Positions 48,316 to 56,540 of a DNA stretch of 64,000 nt are shown here, in pieces (position 1 is the first letter of the stretch; each line of letters starts with the position of its first letter). Below the pieces are notes generated by a model, which was not told where the DNA came from, ran no database searches, and worked only from the letters and a program-made list of their open reading frames with translations. Both the position numbers and the translations under genes were made by a program. The stretch is taken from contig NZ_CP029151.1 of NCBI RefSeq assembly GCF_003095655.1, positions 3,533,001-3,597,000 of the forward strand, given 5' to 3'. This DNA comes from Dokdonia sp. Dokd-P16. GTDB taxonomy: Bacteria > Bacteroidota > Bacteroidia > Flavobacteriales > Flavobacteriaceae.

Positions 48316-49160
48316 AATGATTCTGGTAATATAAGTAAGGGTATTTCTGAGTGAAAACTAACCTTATCTACAAATGATTTATTAAAGAGTTTCTTTAAAA
48401 ACCCGCTTTTATGATACATCAATACTAGTAAATTGATATCATGTTCCTTAATAAAAACGCCTAGTGCATCTTCCATCTTAGTCGTACTAGACAACCAGTG
48501 CGTAGTGTAAGAAACGTCTTCTAGTTTGTGCTTAAGTTTTCTATAGTTAGTCTCTACAGTCTCTCCAGGACTCATTTGATTATAAATATGAGTGATGTAA
48601 AGATTGGATTTATGAAGTCTTACTAATTCCTTAATGATTTCTAGTGGATACTGAGCATAGTCAATTTTGAGATCTGTAGCATAAGCTATATCTGTAGGCG
48701 TAGCGTAAGTTGCATATTGTGGCACAACCACTACTGGAATAGGTTTTACCTTATTTATAAGCTTTACAGTTTGTGTACCCAAGAAAACTTCTTTTACTCC
48801 AGAAGTACCTTTTGTACCCATTACAACTACATTTATAGTATCATTTATGATACATTTATTTACCATTTTGTATAATGGTTGTGCTCCAGTCATCAGGTTT
48901 ACAACGAGCGATATACCATCGCTATCTAAGATGATTTTATTTTTTAAAGTGTCAAGCTTCTTTAGACTATCGGCTTCTAGTTCGTTGTATAATTGCTCAT
49001 TTCTACCTATATCTATACGACTCGTATTTGTAGAAAATAGGTGTTCAAATGAGTGTAAGAGTGTTATTATGCATTCCTCATTAGGATACAATCTAGTTGC
49101 ATAAAATAATGCGTTGTAAGCGTTTTCAGAAAAATCTGTTGGTACGAGTATATGTGCCAT
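48312..49160 (-). CDS. Double-domain universal stress protein 2
   Basis: 282 residues (MAHILVPTDFSENAYNALFYA). First domain motif MGTKGTSGVKEVFLGTQT intact; second domain degenerate (LMYHKSGFLKKLFNKSF). The stop codon region overlaps the Crp/Fnr-type site of Usp 1 by four bases, showing very tight packing. Own site at 49208. Confidence 0.9.
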   Translation of the reverse strand: MAHILVPTDFSENAYNALFYATRLYPNEECIITLLHSFEHLFSTNTSRIDIGRNEQLYNELEADSLKKLDTLKNKIILDSDGISLVVNLMTGAQPLYKMVNKCIINDTINVVVMGTKGTSGVKEVFLGTQTVKLINKVKPIPVVVVPQYATYATPTDIAYATDLKIDYAQYPLEIIKELVRLHKSNLYITHIYNQMSPGETVETNYRKLKHKLEDVSYTTHWLSSTTKMEDALGVFIKEHDINLLVLMYHKSGFLKKLFNKSFVDKVSFHSEIPLLILPESF

Positions 49161-49207
49161 AGTATTAGTTTTATAGGTCTAAACTAATACCGAAATTGCT
49201 CTTATTC

Positions 49208-49222
49208 TATGATAAAAATCAG
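49208..49222 (-). promoter_or_regulatory. Crp/Fnr-type site of Usp 2
   Basis: TATGATAAAAATCAG; -7 TAGTTTAG (49186-49179, minus) ends 36 bp from the centre. Overlaps the end of the Usp 3 gene. Confidence 0.75.
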
Positions 49223-50064
49223 TTTTGGGCTGGCAATATTAAAAACGGTAAAGTGGTATGAAAAGACATTTTCTTTATTATGGGCTCACGCATCAAACTA
49301 TCAAAAAATGTTTTAGGATAATCAATCATCACCAGTAAATCAATGTCTAATTCGTTATCAAATACATTAATGCAGTTTTCAAGTGATGAGAATTCTGGGA
49401 CTACGTGAAATCTATAATCTACCTCAGCTAGTAAATCTTCTAGATCTTGTAAATGTTCTTTTTTATTAGCAGACAGTACATCTTTTTTATACACCTCCAC
49501 CATTCGTATGGTAGCCTTCCATAGCTTAGTTAATGTTATAAGTGGCTGTAACTCTTCTTTACTATAGCCTCTCTTAAAATCTGTAGCAAACCCAATACTT
49601 CCTGGATTTACAAAAGCAGCTTGCTCTGGAATTATGAGTAAAGGTATTCTTTGTCTCATGGAAACAATATCATACGTAGTACTTCCCATAAAAATCTCCT
49701 TGAAACCGGTAGCTCCTTTTGTACCCATCACTATAAAATCATAAGCTTGACTATCAAGAGATGCAATACCTTCCTTAAGGTGCCCCGAGTAGCTTATGGT
49801 TTTATAATAGAACGTTGTACTCTTATCTCTACTTAAAATCTCTGACCGAAATACCGATAATCGCCCTTCAGAGTCGTCTTTTAAATCCCTGTAAATTTTA
49901 GAAAGTGCCAGCGGACTTTTATTACCTAACAATTGTAAAGCAGAAGGCTCGTAGCTATTAAATAATGTAAACGTTGTTTCTTCTCCCTTAAATAAATACT
50001 GTGCGTACGTAAGAGCATTAAGTGCGTTATCTGAAAAATCTGTAGGTATTAAGATATGTCGCAT
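49219..50064 (-). CDS. Double-domain universal stress protein 3
   Basis: 281 residues (MRHILIPTDFSDNALNALTYA). Motif MGTKGATGFKEIFMGSTT intact in domain 1; domain 2 (VMIDYPKTFFDSLMREPII) lacks it. Start overlaps the Usp 4 stop, so it is the last gene of a three-Usp operon. Confidence 0.9.
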   Translation of the reverse strand: MRHILIPTDFSDNALNALTYAQYLFKGEETTFTLFNSYEPSALQLLGNKSPLALSKIYRDLKDDSEGRLSVFRSEILSRDKSTTFYYKTISYSGHLKEGIASLDSQAYDFIVMGTKGATGFKEIFMGSTTYDIVSMRQRIPLLIIPEQAAFVNPGSIGFATDFKRGYSKEELQPLITLTKLWKATIRMVEVYKKDVLSANKKEHLQDLEDLLAEVDYRFHVVPEFSSLENCINVFDNELDIDLLVMIDYPKTFFDSLMREPIIKKMSFHTTLPFLILPAQN

Positions 50065-50921
50065 TATAGTGTAGTTTTAAAAGGAGGTAAAATCATAAAA
50101 GGCACAGAGGCATGGTGCACAATATTGCGCACGACTGGTGTAAACAAGAGATTTTCAAAAAAGCTATGCTTATTGTGCACCAGCACTAGTAAATCTATGT
50201 TGTGTTTAGACTGAAAGTCTGCTACAGCTTCCAGTACATCCATTCCATCTGCAACTTCGTTAAGGTGTGCATCTCTCTCAAAGTACTCATCGAGCAACGC
50301 TTTATTTTCTAGTTGCTCATGATCTAATTCAATTCCGTAGTAGGCATTTAAAAAGATGAGTCTAGATATATGCTTTCTACACAATCCTTCTAGTAGTGAG
50401 AGTCCTACTTGATTAGTTCCCGTGCGATAGTCTGTTGTAAATAAAACATCTTTAAGAGCCCTAAATCTATAGGTATCTGGTACTCCTATCACGGGTACTT
50501 TTGCATCCTTGACAACCTGCATAGTTTGAGATCCTACAAAAACTTCTTTGAGACCAGACGCTCCGCTAGTTCCCATAATAATAGCATCTATCTCTGAGGT
50601 GGCAACTATCTCATTTAATTCTAATGTGAGTACGTTATAACTTGAAATGGCCGTAAATGTGTGCTTACTATTAGGGTATGCATCTGTTACTCTTAAAATA
50701 ATCTTATTAAGATTCTCAAGAGATGCTTTTTTATAAATCTCTCCTAAATCCATATTAAGAACTGTATGACTATCATAAATGGTAGTCGTATATAATGCTA
50801 CAGGCGTATACGTGTTTAACACATAAAAAGTACAAGGTTCATTTATAAATAACTGCACCGCATACTCAAGTGCATTATAGGATGCTTCAGAGAAATCTGT
50901 TGGTATAAGGATACGTTTCAT
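50064..50921 (-). CDS. Double-domain universal stress protein 4
   Basis: 285 residues (MKRILIPTDFSEASYNALEYA). Motif MGTSGASGLKEVFVGSQT intact in domain 1; domain 2 (LVHNKHSFFENLLFTPVV) degenerate. Lies 11 bp after Usp 5 with no site of its own, so it is the middle gene of the operon. Confidence 0.9.
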   Translation of the reverse strand: MKRILIPTDFSEASYNALEYAVQLFINEPCTFYVLNTYTPVALYTTTIYDSHTVLNMDLGEIYKKASLENLNKIILRVTDAYPNSKHTFTAISSYNVLTLELNEIVATSEIDAIIMGTSGASGLKEVFVGSQTMQVVKDAKVPVIGVPDTYRFRALKDVLFTTDYRTGTNQVGLSLLEGLCRKHISRLIFLNAYYGIELDHEQLENKALLDEYFERDAHLNEVADGMDVLEAVADFQSKHNIDLLVLVHNKHSFFENLLFTPVVRNIVHHASVPFMILPPFKTTL

Positions 50922-50932
50922 AAGTCGAAAGT

Positions 50933-51778
50933 TTAGCGTGATAAATTCTGTAAGATTAAAAATGGAATTTTAGTATTAAGACCTACTTTATTAATAGTAG
51001 ATGTATGTAATAATGTTTCCATATAAGTATGCTTTGAGTTTACTAGCACCACCATGTCAATCTTGTTGCTACTTATGTGCTCATTTATAATTTGAGCTAT
51101 ATCTCCTTCGTCATGGCGTGTGTAGGTTTGTTCGCTTTCGCGAAAGCGGTATTCCCAACCACTCTTTACATCTTCTTGTCTAAGGGATAATCTATCAAAG
51201 TTTGATATGTATAGTAAGTGCAACTCAGAACGAAAACTCTTTGCCATACAGCTTACGAGCTTTAACTCTCTATTTTTATAAGGAATCAATAATTCTGAAG
51301 GAAACAAAATACGCTCTGGTCGCTCATAATTGTACCCTAACGGAATCCCTAGCACGGGGCATTTGACATATTTTACTACTTGAAGGGTGTTACTGCCGTA
51401 CGTGATATTACGATTTGCCGTCTTGCCTTGAGAACCCATTATGACTAGATCTGCATTTTCACTATTTACAAGACTATTGACCTCATCTACTAAGGTTCCA
51501 AATATCGCAAGTGATTCCACCTCATGTCTAGGATTAGGCTCTAAAGCCATAGCTTGTTCTAAAACTAAGGCAAGAGATACTTCTGTCTCCTTATGTTTAA
51601 CTGCCTTATATTCTTCTAGAATATCTCTTGAGAGAACCTCTTTATTCTCATAAACTTCATCTGCATACGTATGAACTAAAATGAATTTACTTTTTTCATA
51701 TTTAAAATACTGTTGCGCACAACAAAGTGCATTAAAAGCATTTTTTGAAAAATCTGTAGGTACGATAATAACTCTCAT
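50933..51778 (-). CDS. Double-domain universal stress protein 5
   Basis: 281 residues (MRVIIVPTDFSKNAFNALCCA). The ATP motif is slightly altered (MGSQGKTANRNITYGSNT) but keeps the glycines. Domain 2 degenerate (LVNSKHTYMETLLHTSTI). First gene of the Usp 5-4-3 operon, with a Crp/Fnr-type site 60 bp upstream. The palindrome at 51133 is read as YRFRESE, one of the few copies in that frame. Confidence 0.9.
   Translation of the reverse strand: MRVIIVPTDFSKNAFNALCCAQQYFKYEKSKFILVHTYADEVYENKEVLSRDILEEYKAVKHKETEVSLALVLEQAMALEPNPRHEVESLAIFGTLVDEVNSLVNSENADLVIMGSQGKTANRNITYGSNTLQVVKYVKCPVLGIPLGYNYERPERILFPSELLIPYKNRELKLVSCMAKSFRSELHLLYISNFDRLSLRQEDVKSGWEYRFRESEQTYTRHDEGDIAQIINEHISSNKIDMVVLVNSKHTYMETLLHTSTINKVGLNTKIPFLILQNLSR
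51133..51148. repeat. Palindrome CGCTTTCGCGAAAGCG inside Usp 5
   Basis: Read on the minus strand as EYRFRESEQ, in a loop of the second domain. Confidence 0.95.
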
Positions 51779-51830
51779 AGTAGTAAGTGTTTATTGATAC
51801 TCAAAACTAGAAACTTAACACTCCGTAAAC

Positions 51831-51845
51831 TATGACTTTTATCAG
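51831..51845 (-). promoter_or_regulatory. Crp/Fnr-type site of the Usp 5-4-3 operon
   Basis: TATGACTTTTATCAG; perfect -7 TAGTTTTG (51809-51802, minus) ends 36 bp from the centre. Confidence 0.8.
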
Positions 51846-51853
51846 CTCACTAG

Positions 51854-52660
51854 TTACTCGTGTACTATTAGAAACGGAATATTTTTGTGATAATCTTTCT
51901 CTTCTGAAAGGGCTGGAGAAAAAAGTACATTCTCAGAAAGATTTATATTTTTTGCAAATAAAACCACTAAGTCTACCTGCTGTACATCTACAAAAAATTG
52001 CAAAGCTTCATCCATTGTTCTTTCCATTATAAAATGAAAACTATGTGGTATGTTGTGAAAAGAAGTCTGTAGGAAGGTTTTATTAGTTTGCTGTGTTTCA
52101 CTAAGCGCATTACCTGTTTTCGATAATTGTAGAATATTGAGGTGTGCACTTGTGCGCTTTATAAAATTATTAATCACAGAAGTGGGCTCTGCCCTATGAT
52201 TAAAGTTATAATCTGTAATTAAAACTACCTGCTCTGGACTTTTACAATGAAACTCTCTGGGAACAATAAGTACAGGGCATTTTAAACGCGTGATTACTTC
52301 TCGCACATGACTTCCTTTGAGTACATCGCAAAATATATTTGGGTAGCTAGTACTCATCACAATGAGATCTATGTGATTATCTGCAACTGCTTTACGCATA
52401 CCACCTATAAAATCACTTTTCCATCTGAGCGGTTCAATAGTTTGTCCTCCAGCTATTACTTTGTCTAATTTCTTTATCCAAGAAGTAAGTTGCTGTGTGG
52501 GAGGTTCGCAAATAGTTGCCTCTCTATCTGTGCTGTAATCAAGCTCTTCAGAAAAGAAAAGATAAAAGCGAACCCTCGGACTTTTATATAAGTTTATTGC
52601 ACATAAGGCTGTGTTCCATGACTGGCTTGAAAAATCTACAGGTATAAGAATATGCTTCAT
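51854..52660 (-). CDS. Double-domain universal stress protein 6 (ATP motif lost)
   Basis: 268 residues from MKHILIPVDFSSQSWNTALCA; the in-frame start at 52681 is upstream of the conserved beginning and overlaps the -7 element. The usual G-x2-G is replaced: MSTSYPNIFCDVLKGSH has no first glycine pair, although GS at the end is kept. Domain 2 (LFAKNINLSENVLFSPAL) also lacks it. This member probably does not bind ATP. Own Crp/Fnr-type site at 52710. Confidence 0.85.
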   Translation of the reverse strand: MKHILIPVDFSSQSWNTALCAINLYKSPRVRFYLFFSEELDYSTDREATICEPPTQQLTSWIKKLDKVIAGGQTIEPLRWKSDFIGGMRKAVADNHIDLIVMSTSYPNIFCDVLKGSHVREVITRLKCPVLIVPREFHCKSPEQVVLITDYNFNHRAEPTSVINNFIKRTSAHLNILQLSKTGNALSETQQTNKTFLQTSFHNIPHSFHFIMERTMDEALQFFVDVQQVDLVVLFAKNINLSENVLFSPALSEEKDYHKNIPFLIVHE

Positions 52661-52709
52661 GAGTACTATATATAATAGCACAAATGTATTTTACTCTTGA
52701 GCCATAAAA

Positions 52710-52724
52710 TATGACAAAAGTCAG
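52710..52724 (-). promoter_or_regulatory. Crp/Fnr-type site of Usp 6
   Basis: TATGACAAAAGTCAG; perfect -7 TACATTTG (52688-52681, minus) ends 36 bp from the centre. Confidence 0.8.
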
Positions 52725-52734
52725 TTTACACGAT

Positions 52735-53781
52735 TTAGTCTATCATCTCAAGTCCTTCTACATCAATCAACCTGATGTTGCGACCTTCTATTTCAATAAG
52801 ACCTTCTTTTTTAAAACCAGATAGTGTTCTTATTAAACTCTCTGTAGCGATACCAGCAACACTAGCAAGATCATTGCGAGCTATTCTTATTCCTTCTTCT
52901 GGTTTTTTATTAAGAATGGCAGCAAATTGCAAGATAGTTTGTGCTGTCTTTTTACGCACAGAGCTGTATGCCATTTGTAATAATTGCCCCTTTATCTCTG
53001 CAAGGTTGTCTGTAAGAAGTTCCATTAACTCTAAGGATACATTCTTACTTTTCTCAAGTACTTCTTTTAGTTCGTTTTTACTCACTCCCACAACAATGGT
53101 ATCGTCTATAGCCGTAGCAGACTCGAGGTAAGCTATATTTTCAATAAATGAGGTAAAACCAAGAAAATCATCTGCTTTTAAAAGACCGGTGATAAGCTCC
53201 TTTCCACTTTCATCCATCTTATGAGTTTTTACCACACCTTTGAGGATGAGGTAAATCATGTTAGAATGTTCTCCTTCCTTATAGATTAATGCACCTTTAT
53301 TAAAGCTTAACTCTCCACCCTCGTCATCAAAAAAGTTTTTAAGCTCATTGAGACTCCGCAGTGAGTCTTCCTCCTTTACTGTTGGTTCTTCTTTTAATAT
53401 GTTATTAAGTATGGTTGCCTTTGCGATTCTACTTTCTATGGCACTTATAAGTTCTTCTTCTTCAAAAGGTTTTGTGAGATAATCATCTGCTCCCATATCC
53501 ATTCCTTTTCTAATTTCCTTATGCTCTGTCTTAGCAGAAAGAAAAATAAATGGAATATGGCTCGTGCTTGAGTTACTAGATAGTGCTTCTAGTACTCCAT
53601 AACCGTCTACCTCAGGCATCATGATATCACAAACTACTATTTGTGGTGGATTTGCTATAGCCAGATCAATACCTATACGACCATTAGGAGCCGTCGTAAC
53701 TTCATAGTTAGAAAGCTCTAAGAGTTCTGCAGTATTCTCACGCAGCGCCATATCATCCTCTATTAAAAGTACTTTTTTCAT
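52735..53781 (-). CDS. Response regulator fused to a Crp/Fnr DNA-binding module
   Basis: 348 residues. Residues 1-120 are a receiver (Asp9/Asp10, DIMMPEVDGYG, FLSAKTE, DDYLTKPF). From ~150 comes a cyclic-nucleotide-binding-like fold (GALIYKEGEHSNMIYLILKG), then a Crp-type helix-turn-helix (ARNDLASVAGIATESLIRTLSGFKKEGLIE). The recognition helix has E-S-L-I-R, comparable to E-x2-S-R of FNR, fitting the TGA core of the sites. No FNR-type N-terminal Cys cluster, so oxygen or redox would reach it by phosphorylation. It starts 3 bp after the FixL-like kinase. It looks like FixJ and FixK merged. Confidence 0.92.
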   Translation of the reverse strand: MKKVLLIEDDMALRENTAELLELSNYEVTTAPNGRIGIDLAIANPPQIVVCDIMMPEVDGYGVLEALSSNSSTSHIPFIFLSAKTEHKEIRKGMDMGADDYLTKPFEEEELISAIESRIAKATILNNILKEEPTVKEEDSLRSLNELKNFFDDEGGELSFNKGALIYKEGEHSNMIYLILKGVVKTHKMDESGKELITGLLKADDFLGFTSFIENIAYLESATAIDDTIVVGVSKNELKEVLEKSKNVSLELMELLTDNLAEIKGQLLQMAYSSVRKKTAQTILQFAAILNKKPEEGIRIARNDLASVAGIATESLIRTLSGFKKEGLIEIEGRNIRLIDVEGLEMID

Positions 53782-53784
53782 AAT

Positions 53785-55296
53785 TTATGAGATTGGTATT
53801 AGTACTGTAAATGTAGAACCTTTATCTAACTCGCTTATAAAACTAATGGAAGCTCCTAGATTTTCTAAGTGAGTTTTTACAATATTAAGTCCTATACCTG
53901 TACCTGCATTTAAGAGCGCATTTTCTGCTCTAAAATATCGATTAAAGATAAATTTTTGCTCGTGTTCTGGTATCCCTATTCCTTGATCAATGATCTTAAT
54001 CTCGAGACCGCTAGATTGCTTTGTGAGTTGTATATCTACAATAGTTCCTTCAGATGAGTATTTGATGGCGTTATATAATAAATTACTAAGCACAAGTTCC
54101 ATGATTTTTTCATCAAAATTTATGATGTACTCATCTGCATCTGTTGGGTACTTAATATGCTGTCCATCCTTGAGATGCATATTTGCATCATAAATCACCT
54201 CATTAAGCACTTTACTCAGAGGGAAAGTTGTGTATGAATAATTAGTCTTTCCAGTCTCAAGTCTTTCTATAGAAAGAAAATCATCTATAATCGTATTTAA
54301 GTATTTTACTTTGTTCTGTATGGTCGTTAAGTGTTTTACTCTTTTCTCTTGTTGATCTTCCTTAGTATATTTTCCAGCTAGCGTTGCAGATGTTAAGATA
54401 CCACTCAATGGTGTTTTAAACTCATGAGAGACAAGAGACAAAAACTTTGTTTTGAGTTCGTTGAGTTCTTTTTCTGTTTGTAAAGCTTCCTCAAGCTGGT
54501 GTGTACGTTCTATTACAGTTCTTTCTAGCTTGTCGGTATAATTTACGCGTTCTGTTATGTCAAGAATAATAGCGACAAGTGTATTTGTATCATCAGCATT
54601 AGATGGTTGCAAGTGTATTTCTACTGGATAATGACTACCATCCTTGCGTTCATGTTTTGTTTTAAATATCAACTTCTTTTCATCTCCCTTAAGTAGTGGA
54701 GCGATATACTCACGAAACTGTGTTTCTGTAAATTCTGGTTTAATATCTACTGGAGTCATTGATGTGAGCTCATCGAGTGTATATCCTATATTTTCTTGAG
54801 CTCCTACATTTGCATTGATAAAGCGCAGGCTAGTTGCATCAAATATAAAAATCTCATTAAGTGACTCGTTAAAAATATTTGCCCACTGTCTAAGTTCTTT
54901 TTCAGCATTTTTACGCACAGTAATATCTGTTACAAGTGCCATTACATAGTGCTTATTATGTAATACAAAAGGATTAAGACCCGCTTCTACAGGGACCTGC
55001 CTTCCATCTTTGCACTGGCCATATAAATCACGCCCCATTCCCATCTCACGCTTGTCACTATGATTCATAAATTTATCAAAGTGCCCTTCATGCTTTTTAT
55101 GAAAACGCATAGGTATTAAGGTATCTAAAGGCTTGCCTTCTAATTCCTTTTTATCGTACCCAAAAATGTCCCGTGCAGACTGATTTGTAGCCACAATCAT
55201 TTGTGCTGCGTTTACCACTACGATACCTTCCGACGCTCCTTCAAAGAGAATCATAAAAGCTTCTTCAATACTTTCTTCAAAAAATTCCATACCCAT
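53785..55296 (-). CDS. FixL-like heme-PAS histidine kinase
   Basis: 503 residues, no membrane span. PAS 1 (~12-130) follows the FixL pattern: SEGIVVVNAAQMIVATNQSA, IPMRFHKKHEGHF with His69 at the heme-ligand position, then MGMGRDLYGQCKDGR with Arg89. The 20-residue distance equals His200-Arg220 of Bradyrhizobium FixL. PAS 2 (~135-260) follows, then HisKA (LVSHEFKTPLSGI) and the ATPase domain (NLLYNAIKYSS, DQGIGIP, GTGIGLNIVKTHL). Probably an oxygen sensor driving the adjacent regulator. Many PAS domains resemble this motif without heme, so the His and Arg are the key evidence. Confidence 0.85.
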   Translation of the reverse strand: MGMEFFEESIEEAFMILFEGASEGIVVVNAAQMIVATNQSARDIFGYDKKELEGKPLDTLIPMRFHKKHEGHFDKFMNHSDKREMGMGRDLYGQCKDGRQVPVEAGLNPFVLHNKHYVMALVTDITVRKNAEKELRQWANIFNESLNEIFIFDATSLRFINANVGAQENIGYTLDELTSMTPVDIKPEFTETQFREYIAPLLKGDEKKLIFKTKHERKDGSHYPVEIHLQPSNADDTNTLVAIILDITERVNYTDKLERTVIERTHQLEEALQTEKELNELKTKFLSLVSHEFKTPLSGILTSATLAGKYTKEDQQEKRVKHLTTIQNKVKYLNTIIDDFLSIERLETGKTNYSYTTFPLSKVLNEVIYDANMHLKDGQHIKYPTDADEYIINFDEKIMELVLSNLLYNAIKYSSEGTIVDIQLTKQSSGLEIKIIDQGIGIPEHEQKFIFNRYFRAENALLNAGTGIGLNIVKTHLENLGASISFISELDKGSTFTVLIPIS

Positions 55297-55508
55297 AAAA
55301 GTACAAGAATAATGAAGTATGAAGTAATGAAACTAAAAATTAATAAGTACCAATTAAAAAGTTTGATTTACGGACTATTAAGAAACTTGCACACGCCCTT
55401 TTAAAAGCACTTTCGTTGATTACTCAAAGAGCTCCTTTATGATTTTTACGCTTTCGCGAAAGCGTACCAGAAATATTTCCAGATATACTATTCTTTCAAA
55501 TTAGAAAA
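55297..55508. other. Divergent promoter region
   Basis: Between the FixL-like kinase and the DUF3298 lipoprotein gene. Holds a palindrome copy at 55449; no gene. Confidence 0.5.
55449..55464. repeat. Palindrome CGCTTTCGCGAAAGCG, intergenic
   Basis: Perfect 16-mer, 45 bp upstream of the Crp/Fnr-type site at 55509. Confidence 0.95.
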
Positions 55509-55523
55509 CTGATGAATATCATA
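55509..55523 (+). promoter_or_regulatory. Crp/Fnr-type site of the DUF3298 lipoprotein gene
   Basis: CTGATGAATATCATA; -7 TACATTTA at 55545-55552 ends 36 bp from the centre; ATG 54 bp from the centre. Confidence 0.75.
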
Positions 55524-55569
55524 GTAAACCAAGGATGCCAAAACTACATTTACTTCATAAAAAAAACAT

Positions 55570-56469
55570 ATGAAAATATACCTCGTTGTCATAACACTCT
55601 TATTTATTTCGGGTTGCAAAGAACCTACAGATAAACTGAAGAAAACACCATTAAATACCGAATCTCAAAAGGAAGCCGGATTACTCGATCCAGACTCTGC
55701 AGATTCTCTCTATCTCACAGATAAAGACATTATGGAAATACAGGCTAAAAGTCAGCTTTCAAAAAAAGAAGCGTTGATTAAAATACCAGATGATCGCACG
55801 ATTTTAAAAGCCGTTGTAGAGTCAAAAAAACTATATAAAGAGGCAGACGATTATCTTCTAGATTACACCTATCCTTATCTTAACGAGACTGTAAACCCTA
55901 AATACAAGGCGTTTAATGAGTATATGGCAGAGAGCTACTCAAATGTAGAGCGCACTGTAAATGAGATTCTTGAAGACAAAGAACTACTATGCGACACTTT
56001 AAGTATTAAACGTTTTAGAGATAAGCGCATTATAGATTTTAAGCTACATGCAAATGAGAGAAATCTTGTAAGCATACTGCTCTATAAAGAAAATTATTAC
56101 TCAGGAATGTTGCACTCTACTTACATGTTTGATTGTCTTAATTACAATGTAGATAAAGAGGAATTCATTTATTTTGACGACTTTTTTATCGCTGGAGCAG
56201 AGAAGAAAGTATTTGATTTAATTAATCAAACCATTTACGATCAAATTCACTCTGGCGAAATGTTTTATGACTGCTGGGAAATATCTGATACCGATTTTAA
56301 GGCTTATAAAAATAACTTTGTAATTAACGATAACGCTATTGAGTTTTACTTTGATGACTGCATCATTTGCCCTTCATACACCGGCCAGTATAGCGTTGTA
56401 ATACCGCTTATAGAAATTATGCATCTTATAGAACGCTATCAACAACCTTTGTTGCTAGCTTCAAGATAA
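55570..56469 (+). CDS. Lipoprotein with DUF3298 (RsiV-like) domain
   Basis: 299 residues. Signal MKIYLVVITLLFISGC with lipidation at Cys16. The C-terminal half has the RsiV/DUF3298 pattern (LHSTYMFDCLNYNVD, then EFIYFDDFF, AGAEKKVFDLINQTI and IEFYFDDCIICPSYTG), with a pair of Cys in place of part of the usual loop. RsiV-type domains bind lysozyme in Bacillus; here the role is unknown. Member of the Crp/Fnr-type regulon. Confidence 0.78.
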   Translation: MKIYLVVITLLFISGCKEPTDKLKKTPLNTESQKEAGLLDPDSADSLYLTDKDIMEIQAKSQLSKKEALIKIPDDRTILKAVVESKKLYKEADDYLLDYTYPYLNETVNPKYKAFNEYMAESYSNVERTVNEILEDKELLCDTLSIKRFRDKRIIDFKLHANERNLVSILLYKENYYSGMLHSTYMFDCLNYNVDKEEFIYFDDFFIAGAEKKVFDLINQTIYDQIHSGEMFYDCWEISDTDFKAYKNNFVINDNAIEFYFDDCIICPSYTGQYSVVIPLIEIMHLIERYQQPLLLASR

Positions 56470-56489
56470 TCCATCTTAAAGCCAAGCAT

Positions 56490-56527
56490 AAAAAAGGGTG
56501 AGTTTCTCAAGAAACTCACCCTTTTTT
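56490..56527. terminator. Bidirectional terminator
   Basis: AAAAAAGGGTGAGTTTCT / AAACTCACCCTTTTTT with loop CAAG; serves the DUF3298 gene and the convergent Usp gene. Confidence 0.92.
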
Positions 56528-56540
56528 ATTGGAAGTTGTG

